A stretch of DNA of 64,000 bases from Phycomyces blakesleeanus NRRL 1555(-) (Eukaryota > Mucoromycota > Mucoromycetes > Mucorales > Phycomycetaceae): positions 186,001 to 250,000 of the forward strand of contig NW_017265149.1 in the NCBI RefSeq assembly GCF_001638985.1, given 5' to 3'. The position numbers and the translations under genes are program-made. The notes under the pieces are model-generated. The model was not told the DNA's origin. It searched no databases and saw only the letters and a program-made list of their open reading frames with translations. Below, piece by piece: positions 12,111 to 24,862 of the stretch (position 1 is the stretch's first letter; each line of letters begins with the position of its first letter).

Positions 12111-12471
12111 CAGTCAAAGCTCGATATAGTGATATGGATGGTGGACAGAAATTTTATCACTATCACTATATCGAGCGTGTTTTTTTCTCACTCCGCCATT
12201 ATTTAGTGATATTTCTAATGCCGCCGTGAGTGACTACTGTTTTCTAATAGGATTTATACTATTTTGTCTAAGAAACTGGGCTTGCTTTAAAATGCTAAAT
12301 AAAATATATACTACATTTATTTTTTTATACTACAGAAATAAACTCAGAGCTCGATATAGTGATACTGGTGGATTCAAATTTTATCACTATCACTATATCG
12401 AAAAATAGTGATAATAAGCAGGCACGGACCCAAATTTTCCAAAAAATTATCACTATATCGAGCTTTGACTG
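12111..12471. mobile_element. Pogo-like Tc1/mariner MITE
   Basis: The element begins CAGTCAAAGCTCGATATAG and ends with its exact reverse complement; the terminal repeats match over 24 bp. TA dinucleotides flank both ends (12109-12110 and 12472-12473), the target duplication of Tc1/mariner and pogo elements. The core GATATAGTGATA/TATCACTATATC recurs inverted inside near 12155-12176 and 12349-12400, so the 361-bp body is built of nested subterminal repeats. There is no transposase. A CAGT start with a CTCGATA terminal repeat resembles pogo/Tigger-type ends, which is a family-level inference. Confidence 0.85.
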
Positions 12472-12473
12472 TA

Positions 12474-13237
12474 TATACATTCACCACCACAGATATTAGA
12501 AACCAAATATGGTAGTAAGTTGCACATAAGCAATACTATTGGCCTAGAAATTTTTTCTTTGTGTAATTTCGTGAATTGAATCTTTTCTTTTCCAAATAAA
12601 GGAGGAAAGAAGGTTTGGTCCTACTTCAAACTTTTTTGATCACAACAAAAAGCTGTTCAAGTAAGACAAAGCGTTGAATAAGGAAATTCGGAGGTTGTAT
12701 TGAGTAATGAAGAAATAATTCTGTTAAAATTCGGCAAAGGCAACGATTTTCAGCATATAAAACGACTATGTCAAAATTTACAAACAAGAAAAAATATATG
12801 ATTTTTTTTGTATCACATAATATTAGTAAAAAATGCCTAACACAAACTATCTTCTAAGACAAAACTCAACTCAATTAATATATAAAAATATATACATATT
12901 TTTATTAATATGTTACAGCTTTATTTTCAATTATTTGTTATTAAAGCATACCTCTTTAACTTATAAAAATAAGGCAAACCGAAAGAGAATGACTTAGCGT
13001 TTTTTTTTAAAACATTTCTACGAGTTGCAACATTGGTATTAAAAACCAGTAGACCAATGAGAATTTTTTAAATCGATTTTGAATAAGTGTGGGATTACGT
13101 CCTTCGCGTTGTTTCTTACTCTACTTTATCGACAAAAGTTTGTTCATTACATGTGTTTACATCTAGTATATTATCTTATAGGAAACATATCTATATATTC
13201 TTGTTTTTGAGGTATTTATAATAGAAAAGCAATATAG
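12474..13237. other. Intergenic, no gene resolved
   Basis: AT-rich. The 5' part of the unrecognised gene at 13238 may lie here but no start codon or upstream exon could be joined convincingly. Confidence 0.5.
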
Positions 13238-13557
13238 TACTTTGTGATGCAGTCATTCATCTTGGGCCTCATTTGTTGACAATTAGTTTTTCATCATCTG
13301 GTCAAAATGAGTTAAGAGGTAATATCTGCATACCTAGTTTACAAAGTAATTGAATACTAACGATCATTTATTCATTATTACTTGTAGAGATTCAAACTTT
13401 TATGAGATGCGTCTTGGCAAATTCAAATGTAAGCTTTTATTTCACTTATTTTTTAAGCTTGAAATACTCATTCATATTTATATTTTATTAGGTTGTGTTT
13501 GCCTTCAAGAATCATGAGAGATATGGATTCCCTGAACTTGCTTTTAGCTTAGAATAA
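13238..13557 (+). CDS. Unrecognised gene, three 3' exons only
   Basis: Three short exons, 13238-13318, 13388-13428 and 13492-13557, each follow an AG. The first two end at canonical donors (GTAATA, GTAAGC), and all three keep one open frame to a TAA at 13555-13557. The spliced peptide includes LCDAVIHLGPHLLTISFSSS, then NELREIQTFMRCVLANSN, then VVFAFKNHERYGFPELAF. The composition is protein-like and unlike the surrounding AT noise. I do not recognise the family. The 5' end is missing: an in-frame stop lies upstream of 13238, so an earlier exon is needed or the gene is a remnant. Confidence 0.4.
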
Positions 13558-14501
13558 CTATATTTAATATATTATATATTTCTGCCTATAAATTATATTA
13601 AATAACTTCGCATTTTTTTACTTTGAAATAAAAAATAAAAACCGATTTATTTGAAACAGAATATATTTTGAACCATTTTTGATATTTGCGAAAACGCATT
13701 TTTAAATCCCTGATTTTTTTTTCTGACCAGAACTATCGCAAAAAATGTGCAGATCCATAAAAGGAAAAAAGCGGCACATCAAATATTACAGTCCTTTTGG
13801 GAATATGATTACACAAGAAATATCTCTGGTGGTGTTGTTCTCTCAAAGACTATGCCTTTTTGTTGCTATGTTTTCAAAAGTGGCTTTTCAAAGTAGGCAA
13901 GCTAAGGAGGAAAAATTAGAAATTATATTCTTGATTGAATAGAATCTTGGTATTATAATGCCTTTTGGGATGCTTCTGAAGATTTTTTTAGCTATCACAG
14001 TAGATAAAAATATAGCGAGCCCATTGAACTTTGTAAAAGTCTTATGGCTATAAGCTTTTACAAGAAACATTATATTCAAGCAGTAATTTATTAGAATTTA
14101 ACTCGATTTTAAAATATTTGAATCTTATTAATCAAGCACATTTATTCTTATCCACAATAGAAAAAATCAAAGCGAATTTATGTAATCGAAATGCTCAAGC
14201 TATTCAGCATCAAAAACAACACCAAAAAAAAATAATAAAATTGAAAATTAAGTATCGAGAAACAACCATCTCTTTTGTTTTGGTATCAGGATACATTCTG
14301 TGTATACACTTTTAAAATGTACCAAACAATATACATAACATAATTTCTTATGAATACTGGGAATTAAAGGAATTAAAGCTATAGAACTGACTTTAGCTCA
14401 TTTGTGTCTCCTCCTCTTTCCCTTCAAATTTTGAACTATACACTTTCTCTTTTTAAACATCAAAAAAATCGCTCAAATCAAGACGTCATATGTAAATAGG
14501 G
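13558..14501. other. Intergenic, no gene seen
   Basis: AT-rich spacer before the MED12 stop codon. Open frames here are low-complexity and lack splice support. Confidence 0.55.
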
Positions 14502-17500
14502 CTATGGCAGCTCGCCCTCTTCCATGTCTATTAGCCTTCGTTTAGGCGTAGTAGTTGAATTAACATCCTCATCATCGTCTACGATGAAGATGAAGCCATT
14601 GTCTTCCATGGTATCAACAGATCGTTTTCTGCTCTTTCCAATCAAAGAAACCCGTAGTGGTTCGTCATGATCGTCTTCGCTTGCCAATTTGTCGCTGAAT
14701 CCAGATTTGTACCATTTGGCATAGGTGCCTTCTGCTTTTTTTACTTTCCGTGCATCGAACAGACTGATATTTATCGGAGCGTCATTTTCAGCTGGCGGAT
14801 CACTTACATAGTCTTCAAGCCATTCCCATGGCTTTGAGTGCTCCATGCAGTTCTCCAAGTGTTGTTGTTGTTGTTGTGGCGTGATATTTGATGATTGCGA
14901 TCCAAGTAATGAAGATGCTAGGCGTGTGCTGGTGATATATATATTATGTGTCAAGAATGGTAAGATGCGTTTAACTCGGCTGAGGAACATGGATGGAAGA
15001 AATGCAAGCTCCCCGTTCATGGACTAACAAACACACGGATTAGATTACATTTTTATAACAAAACATTGAGCAGTTTTTGAACACTTACCGAAAGGTGTAA
15101 AAGGTTCGGTTTTCGTAACTCTCTTGGGACCTCTAGTACAGTATGGATTATAAATGAGATATAGCTCAATAAGACCTATTATGTTTTCCTTACCATCGAT
15201 TAACAGAGAGACTAAATCAAGGACAAATTCAAAGAACTTTTCTTGACTACCGTTGCCATGAACAAGTGGGTTCTAAAGAGTCAAGCCAATAAAGAGTGTT
15301 ATTTTCACAGAAAAATGCAGGTATATGTATATGTAGCTTACCCCCAGCAAAGAAACCAAGACTTTAACCCATTCTAAAATATCACACTCTTCTGCCTTGG
15401 GGTGTTCCCAAATCAAAGCAGCAAATGGAACAACGAGCTTCAGACGAACAAGCAAGCTGGTAAGGTCAAAATTAAATTAGTACTATAATACAATCTAAGT
15501 TTTCCTGTCAATATAGAACGTACCTTGTCCGTATATCTTGTAGCATTACATCTATCCCTTGGGTATCCCGAGAATTTCCTGGGATCCCATCGTTCATTAA
15601 TAGAGCAATTGCCATATCCTACACAAGCAAGTCTATGTTAATAAAACATTCGTTCAAGCTTTCTTTTCTTTTCTTTTCCTTCCTATTTTTCTCTTAATTA
15701 AATATATATATATATATACTTACCACATTATTCTTTACAAGGCTCATAGCTCGAATAGCGTTATTGTATGACACCTGTGCTCCTTCCATAACTTTATAAA
15801 CGTCTGCACCATCCTTATACCGTTTGATTTGTACGTGAAGGGTTTTCAAAAGCTCGATTTTTTTTGAGGAAGTCCACACATCTTCAGCAATCATGTGTTG
15901 CATGATATTTAAAAAGGCATGGCTACGACGAGAGAATTTTGCAGACTCAAAACTGGTCGGAATACAACCTTCTGTTGTCAGAAGCAGTACATTTTCCGGA
16001 AATGTAGTTGCTCCACAACCTTCTAGCAGACGAACACCATGGGATAGGAGTTCCGAGAGGACTGGCTCGCGTATTCCATTCAACATGTTTTTAAGAAAAG
16101 TAAAACGTCGTTGACTTTTCTGTGACTTTTTGTCGTTACTATCGTCTGAGAGTGCCATGTTGAAGGAGAAGTCGACAAACAAAACAAGTTCTTCGTTTGT
16201 ACTTGTCGGTGTACTACGTAAAATAGAATCCATACCAGGCGTGGTAGCTAAGTTTGTAGTACTATCGTCTCCGAGAATATGAGGATTGTTGGGGTTAGAG
16301 GAACTACCATCAGAGAGTAGAATATTGTCCAGTAAAAGATTGACTTGAACACGACACAGTTCTTCATTCCACTGGCTCACATTCATAAATATGTGACTAA
16401 GTTTCTCAACAAAGCTAGGAGCCAAATCGTGTGCCATTCCTTGCCGTTCAAAGCATGGGTTTCCACCAATTAGCTCATCCACAATGGAAAGCATCTTCTT
16501 TTTCGTTTTTCTTTCGTTTGCGCCCCCGACGTCTTGTGTCGCAAACCGCTGATAGACACCATCCAGATCACGAATGCAAGCTTGTCTGAAGCGCTCTACC
16601 TTTAACATATCTGCCCTTAACATGACCAGCTCTCGTAAAAGTGTGCTACTCAATGGTAAGTTGGCACCGATAATGACAAGATATTCCATTAGACCAAAAA
16701 GTGGTTCTATTTTGTCCAGTCCACTTGTAAGGTAGGTTTGTCGCGATGTCTCTAACCGAAATATATCCTCAATCCGCAATATCCAAGGTTGTGAGGTATT
16801 GATAGCATCTTCAAAGTTAGGTTTGCATTGTTCCCGTACAACCAAGAGTCGGACAAGTGCAACAAGATTTTTGCTAAATTGTAGCACTCTATGTTCAGCT
16901 GCATCTGTGCCATTTGCCTGTTGTGTTTCTTGACTGATGTGTCTGAACCACGGAATAGCGAAATCTTTGAGAACAATTTCTAGACTCACGCAACCATGTA
17001 CAACAAGAAGGGTAATAAATAAAGGAACCCATGAGTATTCCTGATTCATCTCATCAATTAGAATCGTTCCATTCATAGTTGTCGGGCTGCATTGTCGAGA
17101 AAGCCAGCCAGCAATGGCTTCATCAAGTTCTCCAGTAATTGTAGCTTGATTGGATATTTCTTCCATAAGACTGGCAAATGCAGAAACAATTTGGTAAAAC
17201 TCAAAAGAGCGTGCAAAAGAGTCTTGTGTCTCTTTCGCTGGTACTTTTGATGTCGCCAACTCTATCCGTCGTACTGCTCCAACTGGACTCATGACCTCGA
17301 CGATACCTTGAAGAATGATACCAATCCAGCCTGCTGTACCTTGGTAGCGTACACACAGAGAGTCTGTGACACTCTGAATATTTGAAGGTGAGTGATCTTG
17401 GATAATTTGTCCAAGTTCTGCAGTGATCGGTAATGGATTACTACGATGCCGTGACATAAACTTTGGCTATATATAAAAATATAAAAATGGTCAAGTTAAA

Positions 17501-20500
17501 TACAGATATTTGAAAATAAAAGTAATTTTTTTCTATCTTACCTTGGCTTGTAGATCATGTTGCAATTGTGCACGCCTTTCATCTGATATCCGATATCCTT
17601 CCTGTACAAGTTGGACAATATACATCATAATGCAGCGTTCGCGAATGCCACGAGCTTGAAGATCTTGATGCTAAAACATAATTAATACAATGAAATATTA
17701 TCGAATCACCTATTTGGATTTCTGGCTGCTAAAATACCTTTTCCCACAGTGCCTCTGCTACTTGGTTACTATAATTCGTGAGTTTCCATATGCTGGCATA
17801 TTTACGAAGGGAGTCTATAATATATAGGTACAATGCGCGCTCATTTGTCTTTTTGAGCACCCATAGCGCAATCTGGACGATGTTGGTGTAGTCCTTTGCG
17901 TGTTCAAGGATTTTGATGATTGTTATATACTGTCTTGTATTTAAAAGGCATGATCCTGGAGTAGTCATTACTCTCCAGTTGTCTTCGCCGATTCTTGTTT
18001 TTTTGTTAGAAAAAAGGTTAAAAAAAGTTAGAAGCTACCATTATTATGTGGTCCTGTAATACATACTGTACACTTTTTACTACAAAGCGCATAACTTGAT
18101 CTACCATCCAATCGCAAAATAATTGAACGACGTATCGTGTTGAGTTTTGCATTGTTTGTGCTATTTCTTGAATATATTTATCCAAAAGGGTAATATCAAA
18201 TGAGGCGATACTGTCGCTTGGCTCGGGACTGGTCATCTCCCGAGAGTTTTCTCCAAAAAGAAAGGACTCATTTTCCATGTTTCCTGTCATGGACAACTTG
18301 GCCAAACGCTTCATATGGCTCAAATCCTCTTTCTCCTGGTAATCGCCATTAACATTTCGTACGCCATATATTGCAACCCTTCTCTGGTGAACAAGACCAG
18401 CTGGTGGAGGTGTAAGAAGAGGGAAAGAGGCAAGGTAATGTAGGCTCTGTCGTATAGATCGTTTGTGGCGTTGACTGGGCTCAAGCTCTCCGCGAGCAAT
18501 AAGACGCAGCAAGTATTTTTGGTATGAGAATAGCTGGAGTCTGATTAAAGTACTAAATAATAATATTATAGGAGTATTTTCTTATAGAAATATAACGACT
18601 GTTAGTTGATTTGTATATCTATGCTATTCTTAATGACCTACTCTCAAAGGTGGGATCGTTATTTGCGTTAATTTCGTCACTATTCTGGATCTCTGTTTCG
18701 TCTGAAAGTGATTCTTCGTCTAAAAATCGTATGAATGAATCTTGGAGCATCGTCTTGCGTTCGGTTGTTTTTGAAGAGTCTCTCCAATGTAATAAAATAG
18801 ACGCAATTAAATAAGGACGCCAGTCTCCGTATCGAGCATCACTTGTTGCCCACTGACACATTGTTTTGATAATATGAACAAATGCTTGCTGGTCAACATC
18901 ACCGGTTCCAAATATTGCTTTTGCAGCCGATTTTGCAGTTTTCCCATTTACTGACATCCACCCATTTTGGTCGATCAGAAGCCCTGAATGACTGCCAACG
19001 TGTCTTCCAATGTTGTCCAATACATGTACAACATGTTCTCCATCCCGCACTTCTTCCGTCAGATTTTGAGCTGTCGTCTTTTTATCTTCTCGTGAGTTTC
19101 CATCTTGCTTTATCTTATTTTCTTCGGCAGTTCCACAGAATACTTCGTTTCGTGCTTTCACAATATTCCAATATTTTTTCATTGTATTACAAACATCAGG
19201 TATAGTTTGGAGAGCACTCTCACTATTATCTTCTCCTAAGATAGCATCAAATACATCTCTATATTGATGATACAACTTTGGAATAACAAATACATCTGGT
19301 GTAGATAGAAACAAAGACTATAGTGCAAAATTCACAATTATTATTTTCTTACGATTTAATATATATATATATAAAGTAATATTTTATATATAAGAATAAA
19401 AATAATAATAATAATAAAAATACCTGCAACATTTGCTTGATTTCTTTTTGAAGTCCACAGTAGATCCAGTACGATTTGTCTCCGTGTATCTGAGCTGTGT
19501 GGCTCAGGAGCTTGAGGCAAAATTGTCAAGACTGATACTTGTAAAAAAAAATTAAAGAAATTAAACCAAACTTACTGCATTGTAGGTTTTTATCAGCGTC
19601 TCAATAAGTAGCTTCATTAACGTTCTGTTCCGTCTATACTCGTCTACATAGTCCTGTACTAGACCAGTCAATATAAGCCACATCACTTCAAATGATCCAC
19701 TGGCGAGTAATGTGTCAAGAGAGGATCTCAAGAAAGTTCGTTGATCTAATAAACCTTCGCAATATTGCCATCTTGTTAATCGTGTACTGTACAACCAGCG
19801 CTGTTCAAATCGTGCACGGTTTTCGGGTGATGCCCAGGGCTTTGTTGAGCCGTCATAATGGTTTGATGTATTGTTGTGTCCTTTATGACCACGCGAGTTT
19901 GTATTATTGTGATGAGACGCTGTATTTGTTGCCGTAAGTTCACCCAATTGCTTCTTCAAATGGCTAATAACAATAATAGTCCACTGGTTGGCTTGGGAAA
20001 CCGGTGGGTTTGTGTTATTTGCATTACGCTGGGTCTAAACAGCCCACAAAGATCTGCAGGTTAGAAAGAAATAAAGAAGAAAATAATAACAAAATAGTTA
20101 CAAGTTCATTTACCATTTCAGAGAGACCGACAATCTTAATATACCAGGACGCTCGCAAGAATGGCACCTGTCTTAAAGCTAATGTCTCTAATAGCTTTTC
20201 TCCTTTGAATCCATGCGGGACGTTGCGAGCTAGTTTGCGCAAAGGTACAGTTCCGCCCGCTAGATCTTGCATCCATTGGTCTTTTTTATTGTCCCCCAGA
20301 GTGGATCGCAATGGGGGCTTAAAGGAAGTATTTCTATTAGATCAAATCGTATATTAGTCGATAATAAACCAGATGGATTATCATAAAAATAAAATATACA
20401 CACCCTGTCACCTTGGCTGCTTTTCGTTTCCTTTTAAGTACATCAACCATAAAGCTTCCAAGCTCATTCATTAAACGTTGGTCGTCTTGAAGTTTACCGT

Positions 20501-21157
20501 ACACAATATCATGTGCACAGGTGTGTTCGTTCTAAATGTTGTGTGTGTATGCGTGTGTAAATACATATATTGCATTTAAGCATGCCTTGATAAATTCGAG
20601 TAACCTTTCTTTGGCGATCTATAATGGTAACTTACAGAGACTATGGGACGATCATTAAAACCATTTCGCATGTTGGATTCTGTCAAAACATCCTCGTCTT
20701 GAGACGAGCGTTGGGGAAATATTCCGGGATAACCTAGTTGGGTCATTGTTTTTGATAACGGTTGTAATCGTGGGGGTGGTTTTAAAGTATATTTCTTAAG
20801 TTGTGTATTGTGGGTGACATGTTTGGCCATGTTAGGGGAGGGATGGCCAGGTGAGGATGAGCTGGAATAAGGTGAGGCCATTGAAGATGCATTGTTGTAA
20901 GAGGCCGATGAGGCTGATGAGTGACCAATTCCCTGAGCATTATTTTGAGGATTGAAAGGTATGTTGAGGTTGTGCTTGACGGAATTGATGGGCTGATTCG
21001 ATTGATTGTATCGCGCGTAGGGTGCTACAGAGTGATAATTATTATTATTATTATCATTATTATCATTATTACATTTTAGTATTCCTCGAGCTTGGTTTAT
21101 TTTAAAAAAAAAAAAAAAAAACAAAAAGTGGTTGATACCTTGATGTCTGCCTGACAT
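14502..21157 (-). CDS. MED12: Mediator complex subunit 12 (kinase module)
   Basis: MED12 links cyclin C-CDK8 to Mediator and activates the kinase. The start at 21157 (MSGRHQ) is inferred: a 19-nt exon splices over a T-rich intron into 21024-20636, encoding APYARYNQSNQP. The conserved N-terminal block YTLKPPPRLQPL...NGFNDRPIVS continues with NEHTCAHDIVYGKLQDD (20531-20405). Then comes the Med12 domain: VPHGFKGEKLLETLALRQVP, ASWYIKIVGLSEM, and WQYCEGLLDQRTFLRSSLDT followed by DEYRRNRTLMKLLIETLIKT (about 20319-19576). The segment KYLLRLIARGELEPSQRHKR (near 18490) follows. The long exon 17457-15694 is helical and rich in leucine. The last exon carries a poly-Gln run and an acidic end, DMEEGELP. 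About fifteen exons are expected. Exact borders in the middle were not all verified. Confidence 0.9.
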
Positions 21158-22435
21158 CCTGAGGGTATCTAAACTACTCAGGAATATTGGAGGAGCCAAG
21201 TAGCCGTGACAAGCAAAAAAGAGAGAAGAAGAGGAATTAGAATAGGAAAGAGAACAAGGGCAGCACAACCGGGAATTCCTATGCCCGCCACAAGGTTGTG
21301 GACTGCCAACTTGACCCAATGGCCGAAAAAAAAAACATAGCCACTCGAATTCCCATTTTATTTTTTATCTTTCATTTTATGTACAAACACACACACGCAT
21401 ATATATATATCAACATTCTATACAAATAGTTATCTCGTATGATCTTTGGTTTCTTTATTAAAACAATGATATTAAAATTGTCTCTAAGGAAGTACGCATT
21501 AAAGTTCCACTTTGAATCGAATACACACACGCACAAAAACCAGAACATGGGTTTTGTGGCTATTCTTATAAAACGAGTTTCTTCTTTCTTTTAATTTATA
21601 ATAATTCTGTTTTTGTAAACATTTGCGTTCTCTTAACACCTAAAATAGCAAAACTTGTATCTTGTACATAGTTTTGCATTCAAAAACGTGATCCATAACT
21701 CCAAAACAACGACATCATGATGGTATTCATATCGAAATTATATACATAAAATCAAGAGGTTCAGGACGTAATAATCTGCCCACCACTATATTCGCAAAAC
21801 TTGATGGGAACTTGCTACAAGTCCACACCCTCTCTATTTTTGAGAAGTAGACTCTAAAAAAGAAGCTTTGATTTTCTCATTTTTGAACTGGAAACTCTAT
21901 ATTTGCGTTAACGCGTATTAATGCGCAATATGTATGCTATAGTTTGCGTTGATCCTACCAAATATGTCTTTACAATACACAGACTACACGTTTAATCGAA
22001 CCTTGTGATACCTAATCTCCTTTTTTCTTCTTCTTCTCCCTCTTATAGGACTCACGGTACCAATTTGCGGTTTTATATTTTCTTGTGGGTTCACAAACTC
22101 CAGTTTTCGAGTTTGTCATTGGTCAATTTGCGCTTTTTTTTATTCTCAATCTACGGGTTTGTAAGATCCTGATTAGCTTTATTTTTTTTTAACTTACATT
22201 CTATTAAAGTATTTTGACTAAAATGTGATTTATATATTTTTGTATGGAGCTGTGACAGGCTCAGATTTATTAAAGTTCTCTGAATGAGTAGGGCAAAAGA
22301 GAAAATTACAACATTTGTTTTGAGGGTTTATGGGGGTAAATGTGATTTATATATGATCCTCGTTTAAATATTTTTTCAAAATTATGATAAGAATGTCTAA
22401 CAAAGCCTTTTAGGTAATTAAAATTAATCGCGCTA
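21158..22435. other. MED12 upstream region, no gene seen
   Basis: An open minus frame runs upstream of the chosen MED12 start to 21319 but looks like translated leader. Beyond it the DNA is AT-rich. A short direct repeat, aatgtgatttatatat, occurs near 22222 and 22339. Nothing else was recognised. Confidence 0.5.
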
Positions 22436-23480
22436 TAAGCTTTTACGATCCTGCTATTCAAATCATCGGTGTTTCCAAACTACTTCTTTACTTGTAACTA
22501 TAGCCCAAAACTTCTCCATGTGGTTAAGTTTTGGGAAGTAAGGGGGAAGGTATACACATTTATGACCTTTAGACTCAATCGTTTTATTGATGCTGTCATC
22601 TTTTTTTTACCGTGAATAGGAGAGTTATCCATGACAAGATAAAGCCCTTTTATTTCAGGATAGTTTTCCATTTGATTTAGAGTCCACCTAATAAAATTAT
22701 GTCAACGACTAGTATTAGCCCCACCAAAAGAAAACTTTTTTTAATCCAGTTGACTTTCTTTTTGCGATTTCTTACCGCCTTTATTTTCTTAGGAGGCAGT
22801 AGGATTTGTATCTCAATATTGACCACTCTCATTGCATAAATGGCTCCAAGAATGGTATGACTGATTGTTTTTGTCAAGGGCGTAACAATAGCAGCAAATC
22901 TTCCTTTAACTGACCATGTTGTAAGTAGCCTCGTTTTTATATAGTAGGCATCTTTACCGATGAAAATGCAATCATGATAACGTAAATTGGTGCCTTTGAC
23001 TACTTTTCATCCTACTTACGACGTATTCAAAGCTTATAAGGATTTTTTTTTGAGCTTTAGGGTAGTGGGTCATTTTTTTTATTGAAAGGTTACCCTCCTT
23101 AGAAATAAACTCTCCAATATCTGTTTATTTTAGACTAAACTTTTGGAATTTTTCAGATAAGCTACCTATAGCATCTTTTATATGTGTCTGGCGAAACTCG
23201 TCAACGTAGCTTATTAAATACTTTTTATGTTCGTCTTGAAGCTGGCTAGGCTTTAACCTAACTTTTTTGTATTTTTCTCGTATATATATATATCCCATTC
23301 AGGATATTTTTTAATTATATTTTCCAATTGTCGCCTAGTATGTTCGTTTATTCCTGCCCCTTTAATATATTTTGCGGCTTTACGAAGCTCTGCCTTAATA
23401 TAATACAAAAATAAAGTTTTTTGTTCAACTGAATGTGCCTTATATTTATGCTTTGTAGTACGGTGAAACACACTACACGG
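22436..23480 (-). pseudogene. Decayed Tc1/IS630-type DDE transposase
   Basis: The minus strand reads as a broken transposase in pieces. HKKYLISYVDEFRQTHIKDA lies near 23220-23160, followed by KFQKF. Next is DCIFIGKDAYYIKTRLLTTW near 22975-22915, at the position of the first catalytic Asp block (here altered). SHTILGAIYAMRVVNIEIQI follows near 22850. The second block LYLVMDNSPIHGKKK is near 22630. The last is KCVYLPPYFPKLNHMEKFW, the P-x-LN-x-x-E motif, near 22540. Several stops and frameshifts separate these pieces. The family assignment rests on the VMDN...IH and YLPPY.P.LN..E..W blocks. Terminal repeats were not found. Confidence 0.75.
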
Positions 23481-23654
23481 CGCACAATTCGAGGATTATG
23501 TTAGGTTTTTTTGGACGAATTAAAATAGTAGTTTAAAAAGTTTGCTTACTTATTTTAGATAAAATAAGAATAAAAATGGAAATAAAAAAAATGGAATGAA
23601 TATATTAAATAATTGCTACATTTACCTGTGCGTGTATTAAAGATTTATATCAAT

Positions 23655-24862
23655 AACACACATTGATTATAATTATTCTGAAGATGAAGGGCGCTGGAAC
23701 GGGGACAGGCGAGTGCCATTGTTTTTTGCGACGTATAAGAAAATATCAAGAATGTTTTTCTGCGGCCATCACATCCTAATTCCAAATAACATTGAAAACG
23801 CTTTCCTTGCACTGCAATACTGCTGTTATCCCATGGTCCAAGACCCAAACTTGACATCTGTCTTCAATTTCATTTAAGAATCTGACGACTTTTTTTTGGG
23901 TGGCATTATAATTGCTTTTCTTTGAGACTCGTGAGAACAGAAATGATATTGAATAACCATCAGAATATACAGCGTTCCTAATATTAATCGTTTAATCTTG
24001 AAACAATATTAAATGACATTGTTAATGATTTACTTGAATATCTTTCTACCAATAGAAATACTCTCCCTGGCTCTAAATCCAATCTTGGAGAAATCGAAAA
24101 GCTTGTAATAAAAATCAGACAACATTTCCTCGTTCTTAGAGCTTTTAGGATAGTCTTCAATCCCAGATTCTTTCGCTAATCTCCAAAACGTTTGAGCATC
24201 AATTTGAACCGATCTTCTTTGAAACGAATAAACAGGTAGAAGAGAGAAAAGTGCTATCCGCGTTTATCGGTATACTTGACAGTACAAAAAGGACTATCTT
24301 TTATCCTTGCCTCTACGGTATTGACAAAGTTTGAAACTGTCGTCTTATGCGTTTGAATCTTTTGGATTTTCTTTCCCAATATCAGAGGTTGATTGCTGTT
24401 GATAGATATAAGGACATGTTCTCGAAAAGAATTGGATTGGTTTCTGTTTAACGACGCAGCAAAAGGAAATTATTTGAGTTTGCGATAGACGTATGCTTTA
24501 GAAGCGACAGTTTCCGGTAGTTCTTCCGTGATAAGAGCCTTTTTTTAAAAAAAACTTTTGTTTGAAGAAAGTGAAGTCATTTGAAATAAGTATGAGGCTG
24601 TGCATACAAGGTATTGGGTTTAGAGTCTATTGGCTGATAGCGAGACCACAACGTATTGATGTTTCTGGTAATTTCCTTGAGAGCATTTCTCTTTTCAATA
24701 AATGACAGTCATGGCGATTCTTTCTTTAGTTTTTGGCTGTAAATATAATAAGCAAGTGACTTTTTTTTTGGCTCACTGTTAACCCTCGACAATAAAATCC
24801 AAAGGACTTTCAGGCTAGGGTGTCCAGAAAATAACGTAAGCTTCTTTTCATCAGCCATGTAT
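23655..24862 (-). pseudogene. Decayed Fanzor (TnpB-like)-type protein gene, candidate
   Basis: A broken minus-strand frame starts MADEKKLTLFSGHPSLKVLW at 24862 and continues with stops and shifts. It includes QTHKTTVSNFVNTVEARIKD (near 24350), VYSFQRRSVQIDAQTFWRLA (near 24230-24170) and FYYKLFDFSKIGFRARES (near 24110). DGYSISFLFSR lies near 23960-23930. It then jumps to an end segment VFNVIWN-stop-DVMAAKNIL (near 23790-23750, one frameshift) and NNGTRLSPFQRP. WN.DV.AA.NI resembles the third RuvC motif (RD.NAA.NI) of TnpB/Fanzor proteins. The region expected to hold RuvC-I and RuvC-II is missing, so the gene is internally deleted. The call is an inference from memory of this family's layout in mucoralean genomes. 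Confidence 0.5.
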
